A stretch of 64,000 nt of DNA from AP-15 sp963712825 (lineage in GTDB: Bacteria > Pseudomonadota > Alphaproteobacteria > ATCC43930 > CGMCC-115725). The number at the start of each line of letters is the position of its first letter. The stretch's first letter is position 1. The position numbers were made by a program, and so were the translations under genes. This document shows, piece after piece, positions 56,238 to 64,000 of the stretch. A model generated the notes under the pieces. The model searched no databases. It had not been told where the DNA came from and worked only from the letters and a program-made list of their open reading frames with translations. Location of the stretch: contig CAVQJP010000013.1 in assembly GCA_963712825.1 (NCBI GenBank), positions 186,001-250,000 of the forward strand, read 5' to 3'.

Positions 56238-57595
56238 TTCCCGCTCTTTTCTTCGATGATCTCGCGCACTTCCGACATCGAGACGATCGGCACGAAGCGT
56301 ACAAACAGGAAGAACAAGCTCAAAAACAGTCCGACTGTTCCCGCCAACGCCGCCCAGTCCCAGAATGTCGGAAAGAAGACACCCCAATAGGACGGCGTGT
56401 AATTGTAGCTCAGGCTTGGGATGACGATGACAAAGCGCTCGAGCCACATGCCGACGATGATGCCGCCTGATATCACCAACAGCAGGATTTCGCTGCGGCG
56501 GACCGCCGGCAGCCATAAGAGCTGTGGGATGACGACGTTGAGCGCTATTTTCCCCCAATAGCACCCGGCGTAAAAGCCAAAGATGCGAGCGAAGAACTGA
56601 GTGCGTTCGGCGACGTCGCTGCCGTAGAGCGGCCCAAAGGCTTCCCAAAGATAGGCGTAGCCGAGCATCACGCTTGCCACCAACATGACTTTGGCGAGCG
56701 CGTTGAGGTGATATCCGGTGATGACGTCCTGCAGGCTGTAGCCCCAGCGCACCAATATTGTCAGAATGATGATCAGGGCGACCCCGGAAATCACCGCGCC
56801 GAAAAAGAAATAAGGCGGGAACTGGGTGGAATGCCAGCCGGGGGTGAGGCCGCCGGCAAAGTCGAGGCCGACGACGCTGTGCACCGAGATCACCATCGGC
56901 GCCATGATCGCCGACATGATGGCGTAGACGGTCTGCTGGTTACGCCAATGCCGGGCGGAGCCGCGCCAACCGAGAGCGAGAACTCCGTAGAAAACCTGCT
57001 TCCACCGGGTCCGGGCGAGGTCGCGCACGGTCGCGAGGTCCGGCAGCAGCCCAGCGTAGTAATACATTATCGACATCAGGATGTAGCAAAGCAGGCAGAT
57101 AAAATCCCACCACAACGGGCTGCGCACCTGCGGCCACACCCCCATCACGCTCGAATACGGGAACAGCCAGTAAAACAGGCCCTGGCGGCCGAGATGCATG
57201 ATCGGCAGCACCCCGGCGCACGGGGCCGCCGACAGCAGCATGCTTTCGGCGATGCGATTGGTCGCCGAGCGCCACGGCGAGCGGGTCAGGAAAAACAATG
57301 CGGAGACGATCGTCCCGCCGCTCGCCAAGGCGATCCACCACACGTATTCGGCGATCGCCAACCCCCAGGCGACGGGGATGTTAATCCCCCAGATGCCAAC
57401 GCCGTTGATAAACAGCCAAGCGAGCTGGACGACAAAGGTCAGCAGCAGCACCATCCCAATCGCAAACCCGACCCACCACCAGCGCGGCGCACGTGTTTGC
57501 AACACGCGGTTGCAGACCTCCTCGCTCAACGAGCGCAATGTGACGCTCGGATGGACGACCGGCGCCTCCGGCGGCAGGTTGACGAGGGCCGTCAC
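56234..57595 (-). CDS. actC: Alternative complex III subunit ActC (NrfD-like)
   Basis: ActC is a quinol-binding NrfD/PsrC-like subunit. The 453-residue protein has about ten helices. Visible features are the N-terminal LSEEVCNRVLQTRAPRWWW, ALASGGTIVSALFFLTRSPW, the helix-linking WWDFICLLCYILMSIMYYY, STQFPPYFFFGAVISGVALI, and SYNYTPSYWGVFFPTFWDW near the end. It starts with GTG at 57595 in a GTGA overlap with ActB and ends overlapping ActD. A long open frame before the start is not part of the protein. Confidence 0.93.
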   Translation of the reverse strand: MTALVNLPPEAPVVHPSVTLRSLSEEVCNRVLQTRAPRWWWVGFAIGMVLLLTFVVQLAWLFINGVGIWGINIPVAWGLAIAEYVWWIALASGGTIVSALFFLTRSPWRSATNRIAESMLLSAAPCAGVLPIMHLGRQGLFYWLFPYSSVMGVWPQVRSPLWWDFICLLCYILMSIMYYYAGLLPDLATVRDLARTRWKQVFYGVLALGWRGSARHWRNQQTVYAIMSAIMAPMVISVHSVVGLDFAGGLTPGWHSTQFPPYFFFGAVISGVALIIILTILVRWGYSLQDVITGYHLNALAKVMLVASVMLGYAYLWEAFGPLYGSDVAERTQFFARIFGFYAGCYWGKIALNVVIPQLLWLPAVRRSEILLLVISGGIIVGMWLERFVIVIPSLSYNYTPSYWGVFFPTFWDWAALAGTVGLFLSLFFLFVRFVPIVSMSEVREIIEEKSGK

Positions 57596-60522
57596 GCTTC
57601 GTCGGCCTTGATCTTGGGGTTGGGGTTGCGGATCAGCGCGGCGTAGCTGGTGCGCGGACGGGTGTTCAGCTCGTCGAGCAGAACGTAGTCGAGCGGGCTT
57701 TCTTTGCGCCGGGCGACCGCGCTCTCGTGGTCGTTGCGATTGCCGAAGATGATCGCCTGGGTCGGGCAGCTCTGCTGGCAGGCGGTGACGATTTCTCCGT
57801 CGCGCACCAGGCGGTTCTCGCGGTCGGCGTCGATCTCGGCCTGGCGGATGCGCTGGATGCAGTAGGTGCATTTCTCCATGACACCGCGGCCGCGGACCGT
57901 GACTTCGGGGTTCCACGATTCGGGCGGGCGTTCGTCGGTGTCGGCGTAGGCGAAAAAGTTGAACCGGCGAACCTTGTACGGACAGTTGTTGGAGCAGAAC
58001 CGCGTGCCGACGCAGCGGTTGTAGACCATGACGTTGAGACCCGAATGGTCGTGCACCGTCGCATGCACCGGGCAGACGACCTCGCACGGCGCGTTCTCGC
58101 AATGCATGCAGGGCATCGGCTCGAACGCGGTGTCGGGAGTGTCGGCGGGGCCCGAGTAATAGCGGTCGATGCGCAGCCAGTGCATGACGCGGCCATCGAG
58201 CACCTGGTCCTTGCCGACGACCGGAATGTTGTTCTCCGCGACGCAGGCGGCAACACAGGACTGGCAGCCGATGCAGGAATTGAGGTCGACCGACATCGCC
58301 CAGGCGTAGCGCGGATATTTGTAGGACGGATAAAGCGATTCATTATTTTCTTTGTGCTGCAGGAAATGCGGGTTGTCTTGGAAATCGGCGAGCGTGCCTT
58401 CCTTGATCAGGTCGCGGCCGGCGACGCGGTCATGCCCTTGGGTCGTCGCCAGCCTCAGCGTGTCACCGGTCTTGGCGATCACGACGGCGACCGCGAGCCA
58501 CGGGTCGGCCGCGGCGCGCAGCTTGTAGGCGTCGAAGCCGACGCCGGTCCCGAGTCCTCCCGCCGACCGGCCAAAGCCGAGCGGAAGAGTGAGGCAGTCG
58601 GGCGCCTGACCCGGCAACACAAAGACCGGCGCCCGCACCTGCCGGCCCTGGACCGTGACGTCGATTACGTCTTCGGTGTCGAGCGCGAGACGCTTTGCCG
58701 TTTCGGGAGCGATCAGCGCGGCATTGTCCCAGGTCAACCGGGTGAACGGCCGCGGCATTTCAAGCAGCCACGGATTGTCGACAAACCGTCCGTCGCGAAC
58801 GAACTCGTCGGGGCGGAACAGCACGTCAAGGCCGGTCGCCGGCTTTGCCGGAGCAGTCGGCAAGCCGGCCGCAAGACCGGCGCGCGGCATGGCCGTGACC
58901 GCGGTCGCGGCGCTGTTCGCGACGACCCCCTTGCGCAGAGATTCGTGCCAGAACCGCTCGAAATCTCCGGTCCCCTGCTGCTGCGCCTGGCCCTGCCAGA
59001 ACCCGCGCAGCAAGGTGTAGTCCTCGGGCAATGTGTTGCCTTGCAGCACGGCCAGCAGCTCTTGCGCCGAATGGCCGCCATAGAGCCGGCGGACTTGCGG
59101 CTGCTGGATCGTGATCGTGCCGTCAAAGGCGCGGGCGTCGCTCCAGGCTTCGTACTCATGCGCCGCCGGCACCTGCCATGTGCTGGCGACGGCGGTTTCG
59201 TCGGCATAAAGCGCGAGGCTGACCGACAGCGGCACTCGGCGCAGTGCCGCGGCAAAGTCGAGATCGGCGGGTGCGGTGTAGACCGGGTTGGTGTCGAGCA
59301 TCAACAGGGTGTCGACCTTGCCCGCCGCCATGTCGCCGACGAGGTCCTTCAGCGATTGGGCTTGCGAGACCGGCGACGCCGCAATTGGCTCGACCAACCG
59401 GATCGTCGCCCCAAAGGCGCCGAGCGCGCCGTTGATCGCGTCTGCCAGCAGATGGATTTCGGCGGGCTGCTCGCGGCCGGCATGGACGAGGACCCGGCCG
59501 TGATGCTGCACCAGATCCTGCGCCGCCGCGTCGAGCCACGCCGCATCCTTAACCGATGCTTGCTTCCACTCCTGAGGGCCGGCGCCGGCCGCCGCGGCGA
59601 GATAGCGCACCGCGGCGACGAGCTCCGCGGGACGCAGCGGCAGGCGGTGGTCGGCCTTGGCGCCGATCAGGGTCGGCGTGCTCTCGATCGCGTACACGCG
59701 GCTCATCTTGCCACCGGTTTCGTCGGGGCGCCGGCGGGCCGCAAACTGCCGGGCATAGGCAAGCCAACCCGGCACTGCCGAGATCAGGTCGCTTTCCACG
59801 GCAAAGACAATGTCGGCGGCGTCGAGGTCGAAGACCCGGTCAAGCGGCTGGCCGAAGGATTGCGCCGCGGCGCTTCGCTCATTGTCGCGATGGAGCGGCT
59901 CCCATTGGTGCCAGCGCATGTCGGGGAGTTGCTTTTGCAATGCCGCCAGCTGCGCCGTCAGCGACGGCGAGGTGACGTTTCCGGTCAGCACCCGCAAGCC
60001 CGCCCCGCCCCGCGCCGACAGCGGGCCGCGGCGCTCGAACATCAGCGTCAGAAAGTTTTCCCAGGTGTCGATTTGCCCTTGGCCGACGATGCTCTGGGCG
60101 CGGCGCGGGTCGTAGAGCCCGAGGATGCTCGCCTGCATGATCGCACTCGCCGCGCCGAGGCTCGCCGGGTGGTCCGGATTGCCTTCGACTTTGACCGGGC
60201 GCGCCATTTGGTGGGCGACCATGACGCCGGTGGCGAAACCTTCGTTTGTCGTAGCCGTCGCGTAATAACGCGGGCGTCCGGGCACGATCCCCGGCGGCTG
60301 GACGACATAGGGAAGGAGCTGGCGCGGGTTGGTCTCGGGACCGCAGGCCGACAGGCCGCCCAGCGCCATCGAGGCCGCCATCAGCTGCAAAAAGCGGCGG
60401 CGCTCGAGCACGCCGAATATGTCGCGGAAGCGCGGCGCCTCCTTTTCGACGATCTCGGCAAAGCCCGGACTCTCCGCCAGCTCCTCGAGACTACGCCAGT
60501 AGTTGCGCGGCGAGACGTTCAT
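57592..60522 (-). CDS. actB: Alternative complex III subunit ActB (iron-sulfur, molybdopterin-like)
   Basis: ActB is the large periplasm-facing subunit of the complex. The 976-residue protein has an N-terminal twin-arginine-like stretch (RRRFLQLMAASMALGG) and a lipobox-like LSAC at 57-60. The first ~730 residues are molybdopterin-oxidoreductase-like but need not hold a cofactor in this family. The C-terminal ~230 residues are a ferredoxin-type domain with four cysteine groups: CIGCQSCVAAC, CMHCENAPCEVVC, FCSNNC and CTYC with a late CQQSCPTQ. It overlaps ActA (ATGA) and ActC (GTGA). Confidence 0.94.
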   Translation of the reverse strand: MNVSPRNYWRSLEELAESPGFAEIVEKEAPRFRDIFGVLERRRFLQLMAASMALGGLSACGPETNPRQLLPYVVQPPGIVPGRPRYYATATTNEGFATGVMVAHQMARPVKVEGNPDHPASLGAASAIMQASILGLYDPRRAQSIVGQGQIDTWENFLTLMFERRGPLSARGGAGLRVLTGNVTSPSLTAQLAALQKQLPDMRWHQWEPLHRDNERSAAAQSFGQPLDRVFDLDAADIVFAVESDLISAVPGWLAYARQFAARRRPDETGGKMSRVYAIESTPTLIGAKADHRLPLRPAELVAAVRYLAAAAGAGPQEWKQASVKDAAWLDAAAQDLVQHHGRVLVHAGREQPAEIHLLADAINGALGAFGATIRLVEPIAASPVSQAQSLKDLVGDMAAGKVDTLLMLDTNPVYTAPADLDFAAALRRVPLSVSLALYADETAVASTWQVPAAHEYEAWSDARAFDGTITIQQPQVRRLYGGHSAQELLAVLQGNTLPEDYTLLRGFWQGQAQQQGTGDFERFWHESLRKGVVANSAATAVTAMPRAGLAAGLPTAPAKPATGLDVLFRPDEFVRDGRFVDNPWLLEMPRPFTRLTWDNAALIAPETAKRLALDTEDVIDVTVQGRQVRAPVFVLPGQAPDCLTLPLGFGRSAGGLGTGVGFDAYKLRAAADPWLAVAVVIAKTGDTLRLATTQGHDRVAGRDLIKEGTLADFQDNPHFLQHKENNESLYPSYKYPRYAWAMSVDLNSCIGCQSCVAACVAENNIPVVGKDQVLDGRVMHWLRIDRYYSGPADTPDTAFEPMPCMHCENAPCEVVCPVHATVHDHSGLNVMVYNRCVGTRFCSNNCPYKVRRFNFFAYADTDERPPESWNPEVTVRGRGVMEKCTYCIQRIRQAEIDADRENRLVRDGEIVTACQQSCPTQAIIFGNRNDHESAVARRKESPLDYVLLDELNTRPRTSYAALIRNPNPKIKADEA

Positions 60523-61169
60523 CGGTGGCACACCGAGCAGTCGTCGAGGGTTTTGGGATGAATGTGATAGGCCGCCATCAGCGCTTTGCCGGACGGCGTG
60601 TCGGGAGTGCGCTTCCAGTGCGGGTTGAACACCTGGTCGAGCGGGCGCAGATGCGGCGCCGGGTCGCGATGGCACGACAGGCACCAGCTCATGTACAAGG
60701 TCGTCGCCTTCCAGGTCAGCGCCATGTCGCCGATCGGGCCGTGGCACTCGGTGCAGCCCACACCCTTGGCAATGTGGATGCTGTGGTCGAAATAGACGTA
60801 GTCAGGAAGCCGGTAGACCTCGGTCCAGCGCAATGGCCGATCGTCGGCAAAGCTCTGCCGAACCGGCGCCAGAATCCCGGCATTGGTCCAGATCTGCGAA
60901 TGGCAGGTCATGCAGGTCTCGGTCGGCGGGATGCCCGCGTTCTGCGAAATCTCAACCGTCGTATGGCAATAGCGGCAGTCGAGACCAAGACCGCTGACGT
61001 GATGCTTGTGGCTGAACGGAACCGGCTGTGGCGGGCTGTAGCGGTCCTGTGTGTTGTATCCCATGACCGGCACCACCCAGATGGACAACAGCAGGACCGC
61101 GCTTAAACCCAGGGTCGAGATCAGGACCAAGTTCATCCACATGTTGGCTCTTGGTCCGAAGATCGCCAC
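60519..61169 (-). CDS. actA: Alternative complex III subunit ActA, pentaheme cytochrome c
   Basis: ActA is a membrane-anchored multiheme cytochrome of the complex. The 216-residue product has one N-terminal helix (WMNLVLISTLGLSAVLLLSI) and five CxxCH motifs: CRYCH, CMTCH, CTECH, CLSCH and CSVCH, with matching distal histidines (FSHKHH, FDHSIH). It starts with GTG at 61169, with GGAG eight bases upstream. It is first in the operon, and the 75 bp between it and the SDR gene must hold the promoter, if the SDR gene is not co-transcribed. Confidence 0.95.
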   Translation of the reverse strand: MAIFGPRANMWMNLVLISTLGLSAVLLLSIWVVPVMGYNTQDRYSPPQPVPFSHKHHVSGLGLDCRYCHTTVEISQNAGIPPTETCMTCHSQIWTNAGILAPVRQSFADDRPLRWTEVYRLPDYVYFDHSIHIAKGVGCTECHGPIGDMALTWKATTLYMSWCLSCHRDPAPHLRPLDQVFNPHWKRTPDTPSGKALMAAYHIHPKTLDDCSVCHR

Positions 61170-61243
61170 CGGGCACTCCGCAACGGCGGCTCTGTCGACC
61201 GCGGGAGCTTAAACGTGAGAAGCTGGGCGCGGTTCCCGCGGTT

Positions 61244-62257
61244 TTATTGATTTTGCCGAGCCAGCGGTTTCGAGCCGACAACCATGGTCGCGATCACGCC
61301 GGCAATGGCGAGTCCGACCGCGAGCACGGCGCCGCGGTGCTCGGTCGCCCACAGTTGCGGGCTGACGCTGGTGGCGCTGCTGTCGAAGCGGCCGTGGGTG
61401 TCGGGATCTCCCGGCACCGGGTCGAACAAATTGTCGGGACGGCCTATTTCGGCCGGCTCTTGGGTCAGCTGGCCGCTGTAGCCGTTCTTCGCCAGGTAAC
61501 GATCGAGCAATCCGGGGAAGAACTTGTTGGCGAGGATGGCCTGCACGCTGGAGCGCCCGACCCAGACCTCGCGGCGCCGCGACTGAGCGGCATAAAGGAT
61601 CGCGTCGGCGGCGATTTCGGGCTGAAAGATCGGCGCCACCGGCTGCGGCCGCCGGCTCATTTTGTTGCGCGCCCAATTGAATTGCGGGGTGTTCAACGCC
61701 GGCATCTGAACCATGACGAGATGGACGCCGACACCGTCATGCATCAGCTCGGTGCGCAGGCTGTCGGTAAACCCGCGGATCGCGAACTTGGCGCCGCAAT
61801 AGGCCGACTGCAGCGGTATCGCGCGGTAAGCGAGGGCCGAGCCGACCTGGACGATGGTGCCGCGGTTGCGCGGCCGCATTCGTTTCAGCGCCGCCATCGT
61901 GCCGTAGACAAAGCCGAGATAGGTCACTTCGGTGGCGCGCCGGTATTCCTCGGCGGAAATCCGGTGAAACGGGGCGAAGATCGTCGCCATCGCGCAATTG
62001 ACCCAGATGTCGATCGGGCCGAGCTGGTTCTCGACCCGTTCGGCCGCCGCCTCGACGGCATCGGGGTCGGCGATGTCGAGCGGGATGGCAAGCGCCTTCG
62101 CGCCGGCTTTTTCGACCTCCGCCGCCGCCGCCTGCAATCCCTCGGTGCCACGCGCGATCAGGGCAACCTGGGCTCCGCGCGCGGCAAAGGCGTGGGCGGT
62201 GGCGCGCCCGACGCCCGCCGATGCTCCGGTTACGACGACGGTTTGCGACATGGTCAT
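61244..62257 (-). CDS. SDR family oxidoreductase with C-terminal membrane helix
   Basis: The 337-residue protein has a typical short-chain dehydrogenase domain: VVVTGASAGVGRATAHAFAA (NAD(P) glycine motif), then IDIWVNCAMATIFAPF and the catalytic GSALAYRAIPLQSAYCGAKF with Ser, Tyr and Lys. After about residue 250 it extends with a linker and ends in one hydrophobic helix (VLAVGLAIAGVIATMVVG) that would anchor it in the membrane. This long form is common in soil bacteria, with unknown substrate. It lies 74 bp upstream of actA on the same strand. Either Met at residue 1 or 3 could be the start. Confidence 0.87.
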   Translation of the reverse strand: MTMSQTVVVTGASAGVGRATAHAFAARGAQVALIARGTEGLQAAAAEVEKAGAKALAIPLDIADPDAVEAAAERVENQLGPIDIWVNCAMATIFAPFHRISAEEYRRATEVTYLGFVYGTMAALKRMRPRNRGTIVQVGSALAYRAIPLQSAYCGAKFAIRGFTDSLRTELMHDGVGVHLVMVQMPALNTPQFNWARNKMSRRPQPVAPIFQPEIAADAILYAAQSRRREVWVGRSSVQAILANKFFPGLLDRYLAKNGYSGQLTQEPAEIGRPDNLFDPVPGDPDTHGRFDSSATSVSPQLWATEHRGAVLAVGLAIAGVIATMVVGSKPLARQNQ

Positions 62258-62360
62258 CTATCTCCTCTAAGAGCCCGGCCCGAAAAGAATTATCAAAGAT
62301 CAACGGCTCGGCCGTCAGTCCCGCGAAAGCGATTGTCGGGAAATCGATCAAGGCGGGCTG

Positions 62361-62481
62361 GTCATTCCGGGATGCCCAAAGGGCAGGCCCGGAACCCAAG
62401 CACACCCGCATTTCCGGAAGGGGTTGCAGGCCGTGTTCCTGGGTTCCGGGCTCGCCGGCGGCACCGGCGCCCCGGAATGAC
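62361..62481. repeat. Long imperfect palindrome between SDR and GH15 genes
   Basis: GTCATTCCGGG (62361-62371) pairs with CCCGGAATGAC (62471-62481), and GCCCGGAACCCA (62387-62398) with TGGGTTCCGGGC (62440-62451), so the unit folds into a 121-bp two-stage hairpin. The outer arms resemble the family A ends. The 309-bp spacer (62258-62566) has no gene; TCAGACACTAA near its end (62543) also occurs at 20715. Confidence 0.7.
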
Positions 62482-62566
62482 GGCGGAGCCACGGATTTCC
62501 TGACAACCTCGACAGCGGGGCTTGTTCGCTTCATTTCGCATCAGACACTAATCCGGCCACAGTTCT

Positions 62567-64000
62567 TCAGATCCCGCGCGGCCACAGGCCCGCGAGCTGC
62601 AGCGCCGCGCGGGCGTATTCGGCGTGCGAAAAGATCATCGGGACGTTTCCAAGCATCTGTCCCGACCCGCTGTCGGCCTCTTCCGAGAACAGCCCCGCGC
62701 CGCCGCTCAGCCGCTCGACCCGGCGCAGCATCGCTTCGGCATCGCCGCGCCGCTGCATCAGCGCGTAGACCGCGGCCAGCCAGAAGCAGCACGGCAGAAA
62801 AGCGCCTTCGAACCGGCCCATCGGCAGAGGGCTTTTCTCCGGCCGAAACCGGTGGACGAGCCCGTCGATCGTCAGGTCCTCCTCGATCCGCCGCACCGTC
62901 GCGACGACGCGCGGATGGGTCGGCTCGAGAAATCCCATCAACGGAATCAGCAATGCCGAGGCGTCCGGGCTGTCGGCGTGGTAATGCTGGCGGAAGGATT
63001 GCAGCTTGCTGCTCCAGCCGCGCGTCATGACGTCGGCGTGAATCTCGGTCATCGCCGCCCGCCATCGCCGCAGATTGCCGTCGTCGCCGGTGCGGTCGGC
63101 GAATTCGAGCGCACGCTTCAAGGTCGTCCAGCTCATGACCTTGCTGCTGACGAAATGGCGCCGCCGGTCACGTTCCCACAAGCCGTTGCTCGGCTTGCGC
63201 CAGTTCTTGGCGGTATAGTCGGCCACCCGGCGGATCAGCCGCCAATATTCCGGCGCCCACCGCCCGCCTTTGTCCAAGTAAATCACGGCGCAGTCGGCGA
63301 GATACCCAAAACAGTCGATCTGGCGTTGGCGGTAGGCGTGATTGCCGAACCGGACCGGGCGCGACCCGCGATACCCGGCAAGCCCCTTGCGGGAGCGCTG
63401 CTTGATGCCGGTGCCGCCGTCAACCCGGTAAAGCACCTGCAAGGGCATCTCGGTCGACGAGCCCAGCCCCGAGAGCCAGCTCAAATAGCGCTCGGCGCGC
63501 TCGACGTCGCCGATCACGGAGAGAGTGGCGATCGCCATCGACGCGTCGCGGATCCAGGCATAGCGGTAGTCGTAGTTGCGGTCGCCGCCGACGCGCTCCG
63601 GGAGCGAGGTCGTCGGCGCCGCCGCAAGCGCCCCGCTCGGGGCATAAGAAAGCAGCTCGATCGCCAACGCCGAACGGGTAACCCGGTCATCTCGTGGACC
63701 ACGGTGATGGTAGCGGCCGCTCCACTCCTGCCAATAATGCAAGGTCGCCTGGAGCGCCGCGCCGGCTGCGTCCGGGTTCCACGCCGCCGGCGCTTCACCC
63801 AACCCCAGGACCGCCCAAAACTCGTCTCCGGCAGCGAGAACAAAGCTCGCGGCCACACTGTTTGCGGTCACCTCGATCGGGTGCGAGGTCCACAGCCCGA
63901 GGGCAAGACCCGCCACTTTCAGCTCGAGACCGCCCGCCACCGGCGCGGTCGCGAAGCCCGCCGTGAAATTGCCCACCGGCATCAGCCGCATGGCGCAGCG
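62567..64000 (-). CDS. Glycoside hydrolase family 15 protein, 5' end missing
   Basis: GH15 enzymes are glucoamylases, trehalases or glucodextranases. The visible 477 codons run in frame to the right edge; the N-terminal domain is cut off. Conserved parts are GGDRNYDYRYAWIRDASMAI, then RQIDCFGYLADCAVIYLDKG, SWTTLKRALEFADRTGDD, and the acid/base region FEGAFLPCCFWLAAVYALMQ with LFSEEADSGSGQMLGNVP, where the catalytic glutamates are expected. A Met at 63991 is not the start since the frame stays open beyond it. It lies downstream of the palindrome and is on the same strand as the SDR gene. Sugar specificity is not visible. Confidence 0.9.
   Translation of the reverse strand, partial: RCAMRLMPVGNFTAGFATAPVAGGLELKVAGLALGLWTSHPIEVTANSVAASFVLAAGDEFWAVLGLGEAPAAWNPDAAGAALQATLHYWQEWSGRYHHRGPRDDRVTRSALAIELLSYAPSGALAAAPTTSLPERVGGDRNYDYRYAWIRDASMAIATLSVIGDVERAERYLSWLSGLGSSTEMPLQVLYRVDGGTGIKQRSRKGLAGYRGSRPVRFGNHAYRQRQIDCFGYLADCAVIYLDKGGRWAPEYWRLIRRVADYTAKNWRKPSNGLWERDRRRHFVSSKVMSWTTLKRALEFADRTGDDGNLRRWRAAMTEIHADVMTRGWSSKLQSFRQHYHADSPDASALLIPLMGFLEPTHPRVVATVRRIEEDLTIDGLVHRFRPEKSPLPMGRFEGAFLPCCFWLAAVYALMQRRGDAEAMLRRVERLSGGAGLFSEEADSGSGQMLGNVPMIFSHAEYARAALQLAGLWPRGI

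Noticed and set aside
57727..60561. 944-residue plus-strand open frame opposite actB
   Set aside because: actB has complete iron-sulfur motifs and overlaps its neighbours; the antisense frame has none.

Overview
The window is GC-rich DNA with dense, mostly overlapping genes and reads as a chromosomal segment of an alphaproteobacterium. The reasons are the gatB/yqeY-dnaG-rpoD block next to carAB-greA, an ELM1-type COG3660 protein, trxB, dapA and smpB of alphaproteobacterial type, and several families of short palindromic intergenic repeats. I see no phage, transposase or CRISPR array.

Layout. 1-1.8 kb: the end of an SDR gene and an HpaB-like flavin hydroxylase. 1.86-1.93 kb: one tRNA(CAU). 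2.0-6.6 kb (minus): rpoD, dnaG, yqeY. 6.8-12.0 kb (plus): carA, carB, greA. 12.0-13.7 kb (minus): nhaA and an Lrp-type regulator. 13.8-18.3 kb (plus): ELM1-like protein, a two-domain PAP2 phosphatase and a 641-residue protein of unknown function. 18.3-20.5 kb: trxB, a frameshifted LysR gene and a strongly structured RNA candidate with its own terminator. 20.9-26.6 kb: amidohydrolase, MFS remnant, hmgA, EthD-like gene, an unknown gene and gentisate dioxygenase. Four genes between 19.6 and 25.1 kb each become full length if one or two extra bases are removed. 26.6-33.6 kb: lytic transglycosylase, dapA, smpB, a cupredoxin/FTR1/beta-barrel iron uptake set, a type-5 uracil-DNA glycosylase and a NYN-domain protein.

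34.0-39.2 kb (plus): a four-nucleotide-coupled maturation cassette for molybdenum hydroxylases (coxD, coxE, two XdhC-family proteins, a molybdopterin-binding/MocA fusion), without the enzyme subunits. 39.2-47.7 kb: two divergent arms around a LysR gene with an MFS carrier, an amidohydrolase and four LLM flavin oxidoreductases that form two paralogous pairs. 47.8-49.2 kb: a small charged protein and aldose 1-epimerase. 49.4-61.2 kb (minus): an 11.8-kb, twelve-gene respiratory operon (actABCDEF, a small membrane protein, SCO, then caa3-type oxidase subunits II, I, III, IV) in which all but one junction overlaps by 4 or 8 bases. 61.2-64 kb: an SDR with a C-terminal membrane anchor and a GH15 glycosidase that runs off the right edge.

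How it fits together. The respiratory operon should take electrons from quinol through alternative complex III to a caa3 oxygen reductase. The aromatic-ring dioxygenases, flavin oxidoreductases, amidohydrolases, HpaB-like enzyme and molybdenum-hydroxylase maturation genes suggest a heterotroph that degrades aromatic or heterocyclic compounds. All family assignments come from reading motifs and lengths; no database search was run.
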